This document shows, piece by piece, positions 55,326-64,000 of a stretch of 64,000 bases of DNA. The stretch comes from Marisediminitalea alba. GTDB lineage: Bacteria > Pseudomonadota > Gammaproteobacteria > Enterobacterales > Alteromonadaceae. The position numbers and the translations under genes are program-made. Positions within the stretch are counted from its first letter, which is position 1; every line of letters begins with the position of its first letter. The notes below the pieces were generated by a model, which was not told where the DNA came from, did no database searches, and saw nothing but the letters and a program-made list of their open reading frames with translations. The stretch spans positions 1 through 64,000 of the forward strand of contig NZ_PVNP01000051.1 in NCBI RefSeq assembly GCF_002993365.1. The letters are read 5' to 3'.

Positions 55326-56744
55326 TTACTCACAGCGCCAGTCGGTTTCAAAATCGCACTGGCTTTTTTCTTCTTTGGGAGCTGGTGTGGTTTCTGTTTT
55401 CACCACTGGAGCGCGCTTAGGTAATAAACCAAACAGCTTTTTGGCGATATCGGTATTGTCGTACTGCCCGTAAAACTGACTGCTACCGGCCCCGAATGCA
55501 AATACTTCTACATCTACCCCGGTATGACCGGTGGTGGTCCAGCCTGTATTTGACCGGATATCGAGCAAAGCCTTAATACCAGCAAAGCGCGCTTTAAGGT
55601 CGCCCTGTTTTGCCAGTTCTACTACTTGCTGTTTTTCTTTGTCGTTTAGCTCAAAGCCCAGTGCATCGCTAACATACGCTACTGGCGAGTCCATCTCGAC
55701 GATATTCTGAGCGATGGTCTCCGGCGATTGTTTTAGGTTTTGCAGCCATTCAGGTGCCCAGCGATATTCGCCGCGCGCACCAATAGTCAATCCGCCTGTA
55801 CTGTGATCGGCAGTGAGGACCACCAGCGTATCCGGATGTTCTTCTACATAGCTGACCAGATACTCCAGAGCAAGGTTCAGATCATGCATTTCAGCCATTG
55901 CTGCGGCAATATCATTAGAGTGACCAGCCCAGTCTACCTGACTGGCTTCCACCAGCAGAAAGAAGCCCTTATCGTTCTCTAAGTGCTTGATCGCATGCTC
56001 AGTGAGATAAGCCAGACGATTTTTACGCAGGTCATCGAGTGCCCAGGGCAGGCCTACTTCGGCAAAGAGTCCCAGCACATTTTCGCCGGCAGGTAGCGTG
56101 GCAAGTTTGTTGTAAGTATCTACATAGGCATAGCCAGCGTCGATAAATTCGCCGGTAACATTACGGTCTTGGCGCTCAAAGTATTTTGTACCGCCGCCAA
56201 GCATCACATCGGCTACAAACTCACCATTGATGCGATCGTCAAAAAAACTGTCGGCCAGTTCATTATAGTTCTGGCGGCTTTCATTGTGCGCAACATATGA
56301 CGCTGGCGTGGCGTGAACAATTTGTGATGTTACGGCAACACCGGTGCGCATCCCCAGCTGTTTAGCCCGTTGCAGAATAGACGTCACCGGCTTTTTATTT
56401 TTATCAACGCCGATGGCACCGTTATAACTTTTCACACCAGAAGCCAGCGCTGTTGCTGAGGCGGCCGAATCGGTGACAAAACCAGAAACCTGATCAGGAT
56501 ACGTACTGGCATTACCCACAAAAATATCGTCCAGCACAACACCTTCCACCTCTGGCGTGTCGGGGTTGTCACGGAAATTACGATAAGCCGTGGTATAGGC
56601 TGGCCCCATGCCGTCTGAAACGATCATAATAATATTTTTAGGCGTTGAAGGGAGTTGTTTCTGGGTATTAGCGGTATCGGTAGTATTCACACAAGCCGAC
56701 AACGCAAACGTTGCGGCCACTGCCACAAGCAATTTCTGTCGCAC
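55326..56744 (-). CDS. phoA: Alkaline phosphatase (PhoA family), lipoprotein
   Basis: This 472-residue enzyme has a lipoprotein signal (FALSAC). Its alkaline phosphatase core has the metal site IMIVSDGMGPA near residue 41, the nucleophile Ser in DSAASATALASG, EASQVDWAGH and TADHSTGGL, with metal-binding His/Asp residues. A final HTGVDVEVFAFG also carries a metal ligand. It releases phosphate from organic phosphates in the periplasm. There is no clear Pho box in the short upstream region I could check. Confidence 0.92.
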   Translation of the reverse strand: MRQKLLVAVAATFALSACVNTTDTANTQKQLPSTPKNIIMIVSDGMGPAYTTAYRNFRDNPDTPEVEGVVLDDIFVGNASTYPDQVSGFVTDSAASATALASGVKSYNGAIGVDKNKKPVTSILQRAKQLGMRTGVAVTSQIVHATPASYVAHNESRQNYNELADSFFDDRINGEFVADVMLGGGTKYFERQDRNVTGEFIDAGYAYVDTYNKLATLPAGENVLGLFAEVGLPWALDDLRKNRLAYLTEHAIKHLENDKGFFLLVEASQVDWAGHSNDIAAAMAEMHDLNLALEYLVSYVEEHPDTLVVLTADHSTGGLTIGARGEYRWAPEWLQNLKQSPETIAQNIVEMDSPVAYVSDALGFELNDKEKQQVVELAKQGDLKARFAGIKALLDIRSNTGWTTTGHTGVDVEVFAFGAGSSQFYGQYDNTDIAKKLFGLLPKRAPVVKTETTPAPKEEKSQCDFETDWRCE

Positions 56745-56900
56745 GATAGGTTCCTTTTTGTAATCTTAATATATCGCAGTGTATCGCTGCTATCTTACAT
56801 CCGCATGAAAAACAGATAAGATGTTAAAACAACAGGTTAATTTTATCTAATCCAGAGTATACCGATATCCGTACCGGATGCCCAAGCACCGGCTAAGCGT

Positions 56901-57848
56901 TTACAGCAACTCCCGCATGCGTTGCTGAACCACGTCAACCAGCATGTCTGGCTGAAATTTAGAGATAAAACGGTTACAACCTACTTTTTCAACCATGGCC
57001 TGATTAAAGCTACCGCTGAGCGAAGTATTCAGTGCAATAAATAAGTCTGCCATGCGCGGATCGGCTCGGACTTCCGCAGTTAACCGATAGCCGTCCATTT
57101 CGGGCATCTCGGCATCGGTAAACATCATCAAAATTTCATCGGTAACGGTTTTGCCTAAATCCGCCCACTCCTTCAGCAACATGAGAGCTTCAGCTCCATT
57201 GTGACATTCAAGAATGTGCAATCCGAGTTGTTCAAGGGTATCGCGAATTTGTTTGCGGGCTGTTGATGAATCATCGACGATGAGCACTTTTCGTCCTTTC
57301 AGGTGATCGACAACCTCATGATCAAGGATTTCTTCGGAGATTGAGACATCATATTCAATGATTTCGGCCAGCACTTTTTCCACATCGATAATCTCGACTA
57401 ACTCTCGTTTACCCTGAATATCAATCTGAGTGATGGCGGTAAGAAAGTTTGTCTTACCGATGGATTTAGGCGGAGGCTGAATATCCTCCCAGGATGTATT
57501 AACAATACTGACCACATCACCAATCATAAACCCCTGCACAGAACGGTTATATTCGGTAATAATAACATTACGGTCGGTATTGCCATTCTCGGTGCTCACC
57601 GGGCGCATTCTAATGGCCTGCCGTAAGTCAATCACGGGGATTGTCAGCCCGCGGTAAATCGTTACACCCCGCAGATTACCATGGGTTCCGGGCATCATAT
57701 TCATCTTCGGCACCGTGATGACTTCCTTAACCTTAAACACGTTGATAGCGTAGGTATGACGGGTTCCTAACCTGAACAACAATAACTCGAGGCGGTTTTC
57801 ACCTACCAGCTTAGTTCGCTGATCAACTGACGAAAGTATTTCACTCAT
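56901..57848 (-). CDS. cheV: Chemotaxis coupling protein CheV (CheW-receiver fusion)
   Basis: This 315-residue protein has a CheW-like domain (about 15-165: LLFRLGTRHTYAINVFKV, then IYRGLTIPVIDLRQAI). A receiver domain (about 185-312) has VLIVDDSSTARKQI and phosphoacceptor Asp in MFTDAEMPEMDG. CheV couples receptors to CheA and may adapt them by phosphorylation. No other chemotaxis genes are near. Confidence 0.93.
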   Translation of the reverse strand: MSEILSSVDQRTKLVGENRLELLLFRLGTRHTYAINVFKVKEVITVPKMNMMPGTHGNLRGVTIYRGLTIPVIDLRQAIRMRPVSTENGNTDRNVIITEYNRSVQGFMIGDVVSIVNTSWEDIQPPPKSIGKTNFLTAITQIDIQGKRELVEIIDVEKVLAEIIEYDVSISEEILDHEVVDHLKGRKVLIVDDSSTARKQIRDTLEQLGLHILECHNGAEALMLLKEWADLGKTVTDEILMMFTDAEMPEMDGYRLTAEVRADPRMADLFIALNTSLSGSFNQAMVEKVGCNRFISKFQPDMLVDVVQQRMRELL

Positions 57849-58093
57849 GATAAATGGCCTAACGAATATCCTTTCTTAATGATAGATTTTTTTTAATCAC
57901 TTTGCGCGGAAAATCCTTAGTAATCACACTGTTCAGAATTCAAACACCAAACATTCACACAGATTATTACGATAATGAGGATTATATATTTCTGTTATTG
58001 GGCTCGCCGCTCTAGGATGAAATGGAAGTCGATGACAACCCAAGGGTGTTATCAGCAAAAGATTCATTCTATTTTCGGGAAGGAGAGACAGTC
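57849..58093. other. Divergent region between cheV and aceA
   Basis: About 245 bases, AT-rich on the left. It contains a strong AAGGAGAG ribosome site for aceA. An in-frame upstream ATG at 58022 is not favoured. No clear operator is seen for the LysR regulator encoded further on. Confidence 0.4.
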
Positions 58094-59686
58094 ATGTCAG
58101 AATACCAAAATGCAATCGATCAGGTTGCCACGCTTAAGAGTCAATACAACGGTACTTGGGATGCCATCAGTCCAGATTTTGCTGCACGTATGGTTGTTCA
58201 AAACCGCTTCAAAACCGGTTTAGACGTTGCTAAATATACGGCAAAAATTATGCGTCAGGACATGGCCGAGTACGATGCAGACTGTACTCAATACACGCAA
58301 TCTTTAGGTTGCTGGCACGGGTTTGTTGGTCAGCAGAAAATGCTGTCTGTGAAGAAACATCAGGGCACTACCAGTAAGAGCTATCTTTATCTGTCTGGCT
58401 GGATGGTTGCCGCACTGCGTTCTGAGTTCGGCCCACTGCCGGATCAGTCAATGCACGAGAAAACCTCAGTTGCCTCATTAATCGAAGAACTGTACACCTT
58501 CCTGCGTCAGGCTGACGCTCGTGAACTGGGTGATCTGTTCAAGCAGTTAGATGCGGCTAAAGCAAACGGTGGTGATGTAGCCGCTATCCAGGCCCAAATT
58601 GACAACTACGAAACACACGTTGTGCCAATCATTGCCGACATCGACGCCGGTTTCGGTAACGAAGAAGCCACCTATCTGTTAGCGAAGAAAATGATCGAAG
58701 CGGGTGCGTGCTGTATCCAAATCGAAAACCAGGTATCTGATGCCAAGCAGTGTGGTCACCAGGACGGTAAAGTAACCGTTCCTCACGAAGACTTCCTGGC
58801 GAAAATCAACGCGGTTCGTTATGCCTTCTTAGAGCTGGGTGTAGACGACGGTGTAATTGTTGCCCGTACTGACTCATTAGGTGCTGGCCTGACGCAGAAG
58901 ATCCCGGTATCTACCAGCGAAGGCGACCTGGCTTCTCAGTACAACGCGTTCCTGCAAACTACACCGGTTACTTCAGTAGACGAGCTGAACGAAGGTGACC
59001 TGGTACTGAAGCAAAACGGCGAACTGGTTAAGCCTGAGCGTCTGCCTAACGGCCTGTTCCGCTTCAAGCCTGACACTGGTGTAGCGCGTTGTGTACTCGA
59101 CTGTATCACCAGTCTGCAAAACGGTGCTGACCTGCTGTGGATTGAAACTGAAAAACCACACGTACGTCAGATTGGCGACATGGTTGACCAAATCCGTGAG
59201 GTTATCCCGAATGCGAAGCTGGTTTACAACAACTCGCCGTCATTCAACTGGACACTGAGCTTCCGTCAACAGGTATTTGATGCCTGGACTGAAGCAGGTA
59301 AAGACGTATCAGCGTACGACCGCGCTAACCTGATGTCTGCAGAGTACGATGAAAGTGAATTAGCCGCCGAAGCGGATGCGAAGATCCAGAGCTTCCAGGC
59401 TGACGGTGCTCGTGAAGCAGGTATCTTCCACCACCTGATCACACTGCCTACTTACCACACTGCTGCGCTGTCTACTGACAACCTGGCGAAAGGTTACTTC
59501 GGTGAAGAAGGCATGCTGGCTTACGTGAAAGGCGTACAGCGTCAGGAAATCCGTCAGGGTCTGGCGTGCGTTAAGCACCAGGCGATGGCCGGCTCTGACT
59601 TAGGTGATACTCACAAAGAGTACTTCTCTGGTGAGCAGGCGCTTAAAGCAAGTGGTAAAGACAACACCATGAACCAGTTCGACTAA
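58094..59686 (+). CDS. aceA: Isocitrate lyase, long form
   Basis: Isocitrate lyase cleaves isocitrate to succinate and glyoxylate, the first step of the glyoxylate shunt. The product is 530 residues from the ATG at 58094, matching the long Pseudomonas-type isocitrate lyase rather than the 434-residue E. coli type. Motifs include ADIDAGFGN (metal site) and a catalytic loop reading KQCGH where the family has KKCGH. It lies in one region with a LysR regulator and malate synthase G. Confidence 0.95.
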   Translation: MSEYQNAIDQVATLKSQYNGTWDAISPDFAARMVVQNRFKTGLDVAKYTAKIMRQDMAEYDADCTQYTQSLGCWHGFVGQQKMLSVKKHQGTTSKSYLYLSGWMVAALRSEFGPLPDQSMHEKTSVASLIEELYTFLRQADARELGDLFKQLDAAKANGGDVAAIQAQIDNYETHVVPIIADIDAGFGNEEATYLLAKKMIEAGACCIQIENQVSDAKQCGHQDGKVTVPHEDFLAKINAVRYAFLELGVDDGVIVARTDSLGAGLTQKIPVSTSEGDLASQYNAFLQTTPVTSVDELNEGDLVLKQNGELVKPERLPNGLFRFKPDTGVARCVLDCITSLQNGADLLWIETEKPHVRQIGDMVDQIREVIPNAKLVYNNSPSFNWTLSFRQQVFDAWTEAGKDVSAYDRANLMSAEYDESELAAEADAKIQSFQADGAREAGIFHHLITLPTYHTAALSTDNLAKGYFGEEGMLAYVKGVQRQEIRQGLACVKHQAMAGSDLGDTHKEYFSGEQALKASGKDNTMNQFD

Positions 59687-59724
59687 TTCGACTCATTCCC
59701 AACTGAAACAAGTCGATTCATGTT

Positions 59725-59750
59725 AAGCCTCCTTCGGGAGGCTTTTTTTA
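59725..59750 (+). terminator. Rho-independent terminator after aceA
   Basis: Eight-bp stem AAGCCTCC / GGAGGCTT with TTCG loop, followed by a run of T residues. Confidence 0.95.
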
Positions 59751-59984
59751 TCACCAAGCGAGCTTAAATATTGGTCGTTTTATCGGTTTTATTCACCATA
59801 ATTATTTATTTTAAATCATTCACAAAACACATCCGCATTTCAAAAAATCAACATTAAGTATAAACATCAGTAACTTAACCTTAAACCGGCAATAAAGCAC
59901 TACGACCAAAGGCCTATCTGACATCCACTCAGACTATGAGTATAATAGCGGCGTTTAATAAAACTAATACAGGCTATTACAGTT

Positions 59985-60923
59985 ATGAATATTGCAAAGG
60001 TTGATTTGAATTTATTGGTGTATCTGGATGTCCTTTTGCGAGAAGGCAGTGTAACCCGCGCCGCAAATCAGCTTAGCATTACCCAGCCGGCAATGAGTAA
60101 TGGCCTTAAACGCCTGCGTGATTTATTTAAAGATCCGCTGTTGGTGCGCACCAGTGATGGTATGACACCTACCAAGCGCGCACTTGAACTGCAACCGGTC
60201 ATTCGCGATGTACTCAGTAAGCTGGAAAGCTCTATTCAGCCGGAAACCGACTTCAACCCGGCCACCAGTGCCCGCACATTTCGTATAATGACCAGTGACT
60301 ATGCTGAATCTACTCTGCTACTGGAACTTCTTGGCAGGCTGGCCGACTGTGCACCCAATATCACGCTGGATTTAATTACCCCGAGCGACGTTACCTTCCA
60401 CGATGTGGAACAGGGTAAAGTGGATATGGCCATAAACCGCTTTGACGAATTGCCGCTGTCATTCCACCAGAAAGTGATTTGGTACGATAACTTCGCCTGT
60501 GTAATGAATAAAAAGCATCCCCTCGCCAGCCATTATGATTTAGAAACCTATCTGAAAGCGCAACATATCTGGGTCAGCAAAACCGGCTTTGGTGTGGGTG
60601 TCGGCATCGACCCCAATGAAGTACAAAAACTGGGCTGGGTTGATGCGGAGCTCACCAAACTCGGCAAACAACGTGATATCCGGGTATTCACCCGTCACTA
60701 TCATGCCGCTTTGCAAATTGCCAAACGCCAGAGCCTGATCGCTACACTGCCAAGCAAAGCCGCTAAGATATTTACCGATGATCCGGATATCGTACTGCGC
60801 GAACCGCCGTTTGATATCCCGCCCATTGCACTCAAAATGGCCTGGAGTGCCCTGCTCCATCATGATGCCGGGCATATCTGGCTGCGTCGCCTGATCGGTG
60901 ATGTGGCGGCAGAAATGCAATAG
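59985..60923 (+). CDS. LysR-family transcriptional regulator
   Basis: The 312-residue protein has an N-terminal winged helix (LNLLVYLDVLLREGSVTRAA, SITQPAMSNGLKRLR, about 8-68) and a LysR substrate-binding domain. It lies between aceA and glcB in the same direction and is likely to regulate one or both shunt genes, a guess from position. The effector is unknown. Confidence 0.9.
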   Translation: MNIAKVDLNLLVYLDVLLREGSVTRAANQLSITQPAMSNGLKRLRDLFKDPLLVRTSDGMTPTKRALELQPVIRDVLSKLESSIQPETDFNPATSARTFRIMTSDYAESTLLLELLGRLADCAPNITLDLITPSDVTFHDVEQGKVDMAINRFDELPLSFHQKVIWYDNFACVMNKKHPLASHYDLETYLKAQHIWVSKTGFGVGVGIDPNEVQKLGWVDAELTKLGKQRDIRVFTRHYHAALQIAKRQSLIATLPSKAAKIFTDDPDIVLREPPFDIPPIALKMAWSALLHHDAGHIWLRRLIGDVAAEMQ

Positions 60924-61092
60924 CTCACCTGATACCCTATTTAAGCGGTTTACCGGCGCAATGCCGGTAAACCCTGCTCAGTCAGCGCGCCAAATATTCA
61001 CGCTACTTATGACAGCAATAAAAACCATAAACTAAAAATTTACCTCGCATCCCTCTAGACTGGAGGCTACTAACCGTAGACAGGGGACTTCT

Positions 61093-63267
61093 ATGCAGGA
61101 TTATATTCAGCGCGGCCGAATGCAGGTTGCGAAGATTTTAGACAAGTTTATTAATGAGCAAGCATTACCTGGCTCCGGCGTTGAGGAAACTGGCTTCTGG
61201 CAGGGTTTCGAGGCCATTCTGGATGAATTTGTTGGTCAGAACAAAGCTTTGCTGAACACACGTGACGAGCTGCAAGCCAAAATTGATGATTATCATAAAG
61301 CAGGCAATTCACCTACCGGCGCGCAGTACAAAATGTTTTTACAGGAAATTGGCTATTTACAGCCTGAGCCTGAAGACTTCTCCATTGAAACTGACAACGT
61401 CGATGCCGAAATGGCCACTATGGCGGGTCCGCAGTTAGTGGTTCCCATTAACAATGCCCGCTATGCCCTGAATGCCGCGAATGCGCGCTGGGGCAGTTTG
61501 TATGATGCCCTGTATGGTACTGATGTGATCAGCACCGACGGCGGAGCTGAAATCAGCAAAACGTTTAATCCGGTACGTGGCGAGAAAGTCATTCAGACTG
61601 CCCGGGAATGGCTCGACACCATGCTGCCATTATCTACCGGCAGTCATCAGCAGGCCGTTGGCTACGCCATAGATGGCAATAACATAGCTGTAAAATTAGC
61701 TGACGGTGATGTTGCCACGTTGGCTGACAGCGCCCAGTGGCAAGGCTATCAGGGTTCTGCCGAAGCACCTACAGCATTGTTATTTGTGCACAATGGCTTA
61801 CATTTTGAAATCCAGATAGATAATTCTCACCCGATCGGAAAGACAGATCCGGCGGGTGTTAAAGACATTCTGGTTGAAGCAGCCTTAACCACCATTATGG
61901 ACTGTGAAGACTCTGTTGCCGCCGTAGATGCTGAAGATAAAACCCTGGTCTATTCAAACTGGCTCGGGCTGATGAAAGGCACGCTGAACATCGAGATGCA
62001 AAAAGGCGATAAAACCTTTGAGCGTAAAATGAATCCGGACCGGGAATACACTTCACCATCCGGCGCTAGTTTAACGTTGTCGGGCCGTAGTCTGATGTTT
62101 GTCCGTAATGTGGGGCATCTGATGACCAACGACGCCATTTTGTTCGACGGTGAGGAAGTACCAGAAGGCATTATGGATGGGGTAATCACCTCACTGATTG
62201 CTAAACATGACCTGTTAGGTAACAGCACCTTTAAGAATACCCGTACCGGCAGTATCTATATTGTTAAGCCTAAAATGCATGGCCCTGATGAGGTCGCCTT
62301 CAGCAACGCGCTGTTTGGCCGCATTGAGGAAGTGGTTGGGCTGGAACCCTTCACCCTTAAAATGGGTATTATGGACGAAGAGCGCCGCACCAGTGTAAAC
62401 CTGAAAGCTTGTATTGCGGCGGCTAAACAGCGCACCGTGTTTATTAATACCGGCTTTTTAGACCGTACCGGCGACGAAATTCACACATCAATGCTGGCAG
62501 GCCCCTTTGCAGACAAAGCCAGCCTGAAAGCCATGAAATGGATCCAGGCCTACGAGAAAGCTAACGTAAGCACCGGCCTGGCCTGTGGCTTATCCGGCAA
62601 AGCTCAGATTGGTAAAGGCATGTGGCCGATACCGGATCAAATGGCGCAAATGATGGAAGCGAAAATTGGCCATCCTAAATCCGGTGCCAATACGGCCTGG
62701 GTGCCCTCGCCTACCGCCGCAACACTGCACGCACTTCACTACCATCAGGTAGACGTATTTGGTTTGCAAAAAGAACTCGCCAGTGAGCGCTTTGATGGTA
62801 TTGATGACATTATTACCCTGCCATTACTCGAAGATCCATCGTCGCTGACAGAGCAACAAATCCAGCGCGAAGTGGACAATAACGTGCAGGGTATTCTGGG
62901 CTATGTTGTACGTTGGGTTCACCAGGGTGTTGGTTGCTCTAAAGTACCAGATATCAATGATGTCGGTTTAATGGAAGACCGTGCAACGCTGCGTATTTCC
63001 AGCCAACACCTGGCTAACTGGCTGGCTCACGGCATTATCTCTGAAGAGATGGTAAAAGCCTCGCTGGAACGCATGGCCAAACTGGTTGATGAACAAAATG
63101 CTAACGATCCACAATACATTGCAATGACCCCGGATACCGCTAATTCAATCGGCTTCCAGGCTGCCAGCGAACTTATCTTTAAAGGTAAAGAACAGCCTAG
63201 TGGTTACACTGAGCCCTTATTGCATCAAAAGCGTAAAGAAATGAAAGCGGCACTGCGCAACCGTTAA
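61093..63267 (+). CDS. glcB: Malate synthase G
   Basis: Malate synthase G condenses glyoxylate with acetyl-CoA to malate. At 724 residues it is the monomeric G isoform. Motifs include [14 protein letters not shown] near residues 265-280, [10 protein letters not shown], and [17 protein letters not shown], with metal-binding acids and the catalytic region. An AGGGGA ribosome site precedes it and a terminator follows. With aceA it completes the glyoxylate shunt. Confidence 0.97.
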   Translation: MQDYIQRGRMQVAKILDKFINEQALPGSGVEETGFWQGFEAILDEFVGQNKALLNTRDELQAKIDDYHKAGNSPTGAQYKMFLQEIGYLQPEPEDFSIETDNVDAEMATMAGPQLVVPINNARYALNAANARWGSLYDALYGTDVISTDGGAEISKTFNPVRGEKVIQTAREWLDTMLPLSTGSHQQAVGYAIDGNNIAVKLADGDVATLADSAQWQGYQGSAEAPTALLFVHNGLHFEIQIDNSHPIGKTDPAGVKDILVEAALTTIMDCEDSVAAVDAEDKTLVYSNWLGLMKGTLNIEMQKGDKTFERKMNPDREYTSPSGASLTLSGRSLMFVRNVGHLMTNDAILFDGEEVPEGIMDGVITSLIAKHDLLGNSTFKNTRTGSIYIVKPKMHGPDEVAFSNALFGRIEEVVGLEPFTLKMGIMDEERRTSVNLKACIAAAKQRTVFINTGFLDRTGDEIHTSMLAGPFADKASLKAMKWIQAYEKANVSTGLACGLSGKAQIGKGMWPIPDQMAQMMEAKIGHPKSGANTAWVPSPTAATLHALHYHQVDVFGLQKELASERFDGIDDIITLPLLEDPSSLTEQQIQREVDNNVQGILGYVVRWVHQGVGCSKVPDINDVGLMEDRATLRISSQHLANWLAHGIISEEMVKASLERMAKLVDEQNANDPQYIAMTPDTANSIGFQAASELIFKGKEQPSGYTEPLLHQKRKEMKAALRNR

Positions 63268-63290
63268 GCATTACTTATCTTCTTATGAGT

Positions 63291-63321
63291 AAAGCAGGCC
63301 TGAGGCCTGCTTTCTTTTTTT
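63291..63321 (+). terminator. Rho-independent terminator after glcB
   Basis: Ten-bp stem AAAGCAGGCC / GGCCTGCTTT with a TGA loop, followed by a T-rich tail. Confidence 0.93.
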
Positions 63322-63436
63322 AAGCCGGCGGATAAGCGCTGGACTGGCTTATTTTATTCCTTAAAAAAGATTAAAAATCCAGCGTTATTAGTAAATTGGT
63401 ATATGCTAATAACATCGGAAATTTTTAAAAGACGCT

Positions 63437-64000
63437 ATGGCAACACAACAAATCGTGCCCATTTTTTCTGGTGGCGGTACCCGACTGCTTGCCCACATCG
63501 GTATTCTCAAAGCACTAGAGGAATTAGAAGTAAATTTTAATTCATTAGTCGGAATTTCCGGTGGCTCGATAGTGGCTTCGCTGCACAGTTATGGGATGAC
63601 AAATAAAGCCCTGTACGATCTGGCTGTAAATACCGACTTCAGACAATTCCGTGACTTTTCAATCTTCAGGTTACTCCGCCATGGCGGCCTGTCATCCGGG
63701 ATAAAATTTGAACAATGGATGGATCAGCAACTCGATGGCATGACATTTTCTGAAGCGCCCATCCCGCTCCATATTCTGGCCACCGACGTTAATGGCGGCG
63801 GACCAGTGATATTCAGCAAGGAAACCAGCCCGAATATGAAGGTTTCACATGCAGTGCGCTGCTCCATGTCTATTCCGCTTTTATTCAGTTACACCGTATA
63901 TGAACAACACTTACTGGTGGATGGTGCGATATTATCTGAAGATGCGCTATTCAGGGACTGGCAGCAGGATGGAACCCCGAACATCTGTTTCCGACTCCGC
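63437..64000 (+). CDS. Patatin-like phospholipase, 3' end outside window
   Basis: The open frame begins at the ATG at 63437 and runs off the right edge after 188 codons. The start MATQQIVPIFSGGGTR holds the oxyanion loop GGGTR (residues 12-16). GISGGS (39-44) contains the catalytic Ser41, and VDGAI provides the Asp of the Ser-Asp dyad. It should be a lipid acyl hydrolase of the patatin/RssA type. There is no signal peptide, so it is probably cytoplasmic. Confidence 0.88.
   Translation, partial: MATQQIVPIFSGGGTRLLAHIGILKALEELEVNFNSLVGISGGSIVASLHSYGMTNKALYDLAVNTDFRQFRDFSIFRLLRHGGLSSGIKFEQWMDQQLDGMTFSEAPIPLHILATDVNGGGPVIFSKETSPNMKVSHAVRCSMSIPLLFSYTVYEQHLLVDGAILSEDALFRDWQQDGTPNICFRLR

Noticed and set aside
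58022..58093. Longer aceA start at 58022
   Set aside because: The ATG at 58094 has an AAGGAGAG site at good distance, and the protein then matches the family start and length.

Overview
The window looks like chromosome of a marine gammaproteobacterium of the Alteromonas/Alteromonadales type. This rests on protein resemblance and on the gene set (Syd, QueF, YgdH-type PpnN, DUF3192 lipoproteins, the yjf membrane-stress set, CheV, long-form isocitrate lyase with malate synthase G). No rRNA or tRNA gene was seen. The species cannot be fixed from the sequence alone.

Left edge (1-2.9 kb): the window opens inside the 5' part of a group II intron on the minus strand. The intron begins just after the terminator of a CsrB-type regulatory RNA (about 206-542, minus) that carries 23 GGA motifs and has a GacA/UvrY-like box upstream (712-729). 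Then come a small membrane protein, a HupE-type nickel transporter and a hypothetical protein.

Hydrogenase block (2.9-23.9 kb, all minus strand) is the main feature. It encodes an oxygen-tolerant membrane-bound [NiFe] uptake hydrogenase of the E. coli Hyd-1/Ralstonia MBH type (hoxK, hoxG, hoxZ) and its specific maturation genes (hoxM, L, O, Q, R, T, V). The general metallocentre genes (hypA, B, C, D, E and F) are also present. A complete H2-sensing circuit accompanies them: regulatory hydrogenase hoxB/hoxC, histidine kinase hoxJ and NtrC-type activator hoxA. The sequence suggests three main transcription units: hoxJ-hoxB-hoxC-hypF; hoxK-G-Z, with a sigma-54-like promoter and a strong terminator; and hoxM-L-O-Q-R-T-V-hypA-hypB-hoxA-hypC-SIS-hypD-hypE, with a weaker sigma-54-like site. 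Two unexpected passengers are an orphan HigA-like gene between hoxZ and hoxM and a GmhA-like SIS protein between hypC and hypD. A working model is that HoxBC senses H2, HoxJ relays the signal and HoxA drives sigma-54 transcription. HoxKGZ would then pass electrons from H2 to quinone, with nickel perhaps supplied by HupE.

Housekeeping and signalling (24-45.7 kb): a GNAT enzyme, two DUF3192 proteins, syd, queF, a GGDEF protein translationally coupled to ppnN, an HDOD-like protein, an NAD-type isocitrate dehydrogenase, a MITE-like palindromic element and a Tat-exported Dabb protein follow. A three-gene kinase/HD-GYP/kinase operon comes next. Its last kinase is cut by an in-frame TGA, and its first kinase seems to have lost its N-terminal frame at a C5 tract. 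Then come comEA and the queA-tgt-yajC-secD-secF operon.

Membrane-stress and carbon region (45.7-64 kb): a yjfI-pspA-(K+ channel)-yjfK-yjfL-yjfM-yjfC-rhomboid operon is followed by a VC0807-type protein, a spondin-domain protein, an XRE regulator with a membrane partner, alkaline phosphatase and cheV. The glyoxylate shunt follows (aceA, a LysR regulator, glcB), and a patatin-like phospholipase is cut by the right edge.
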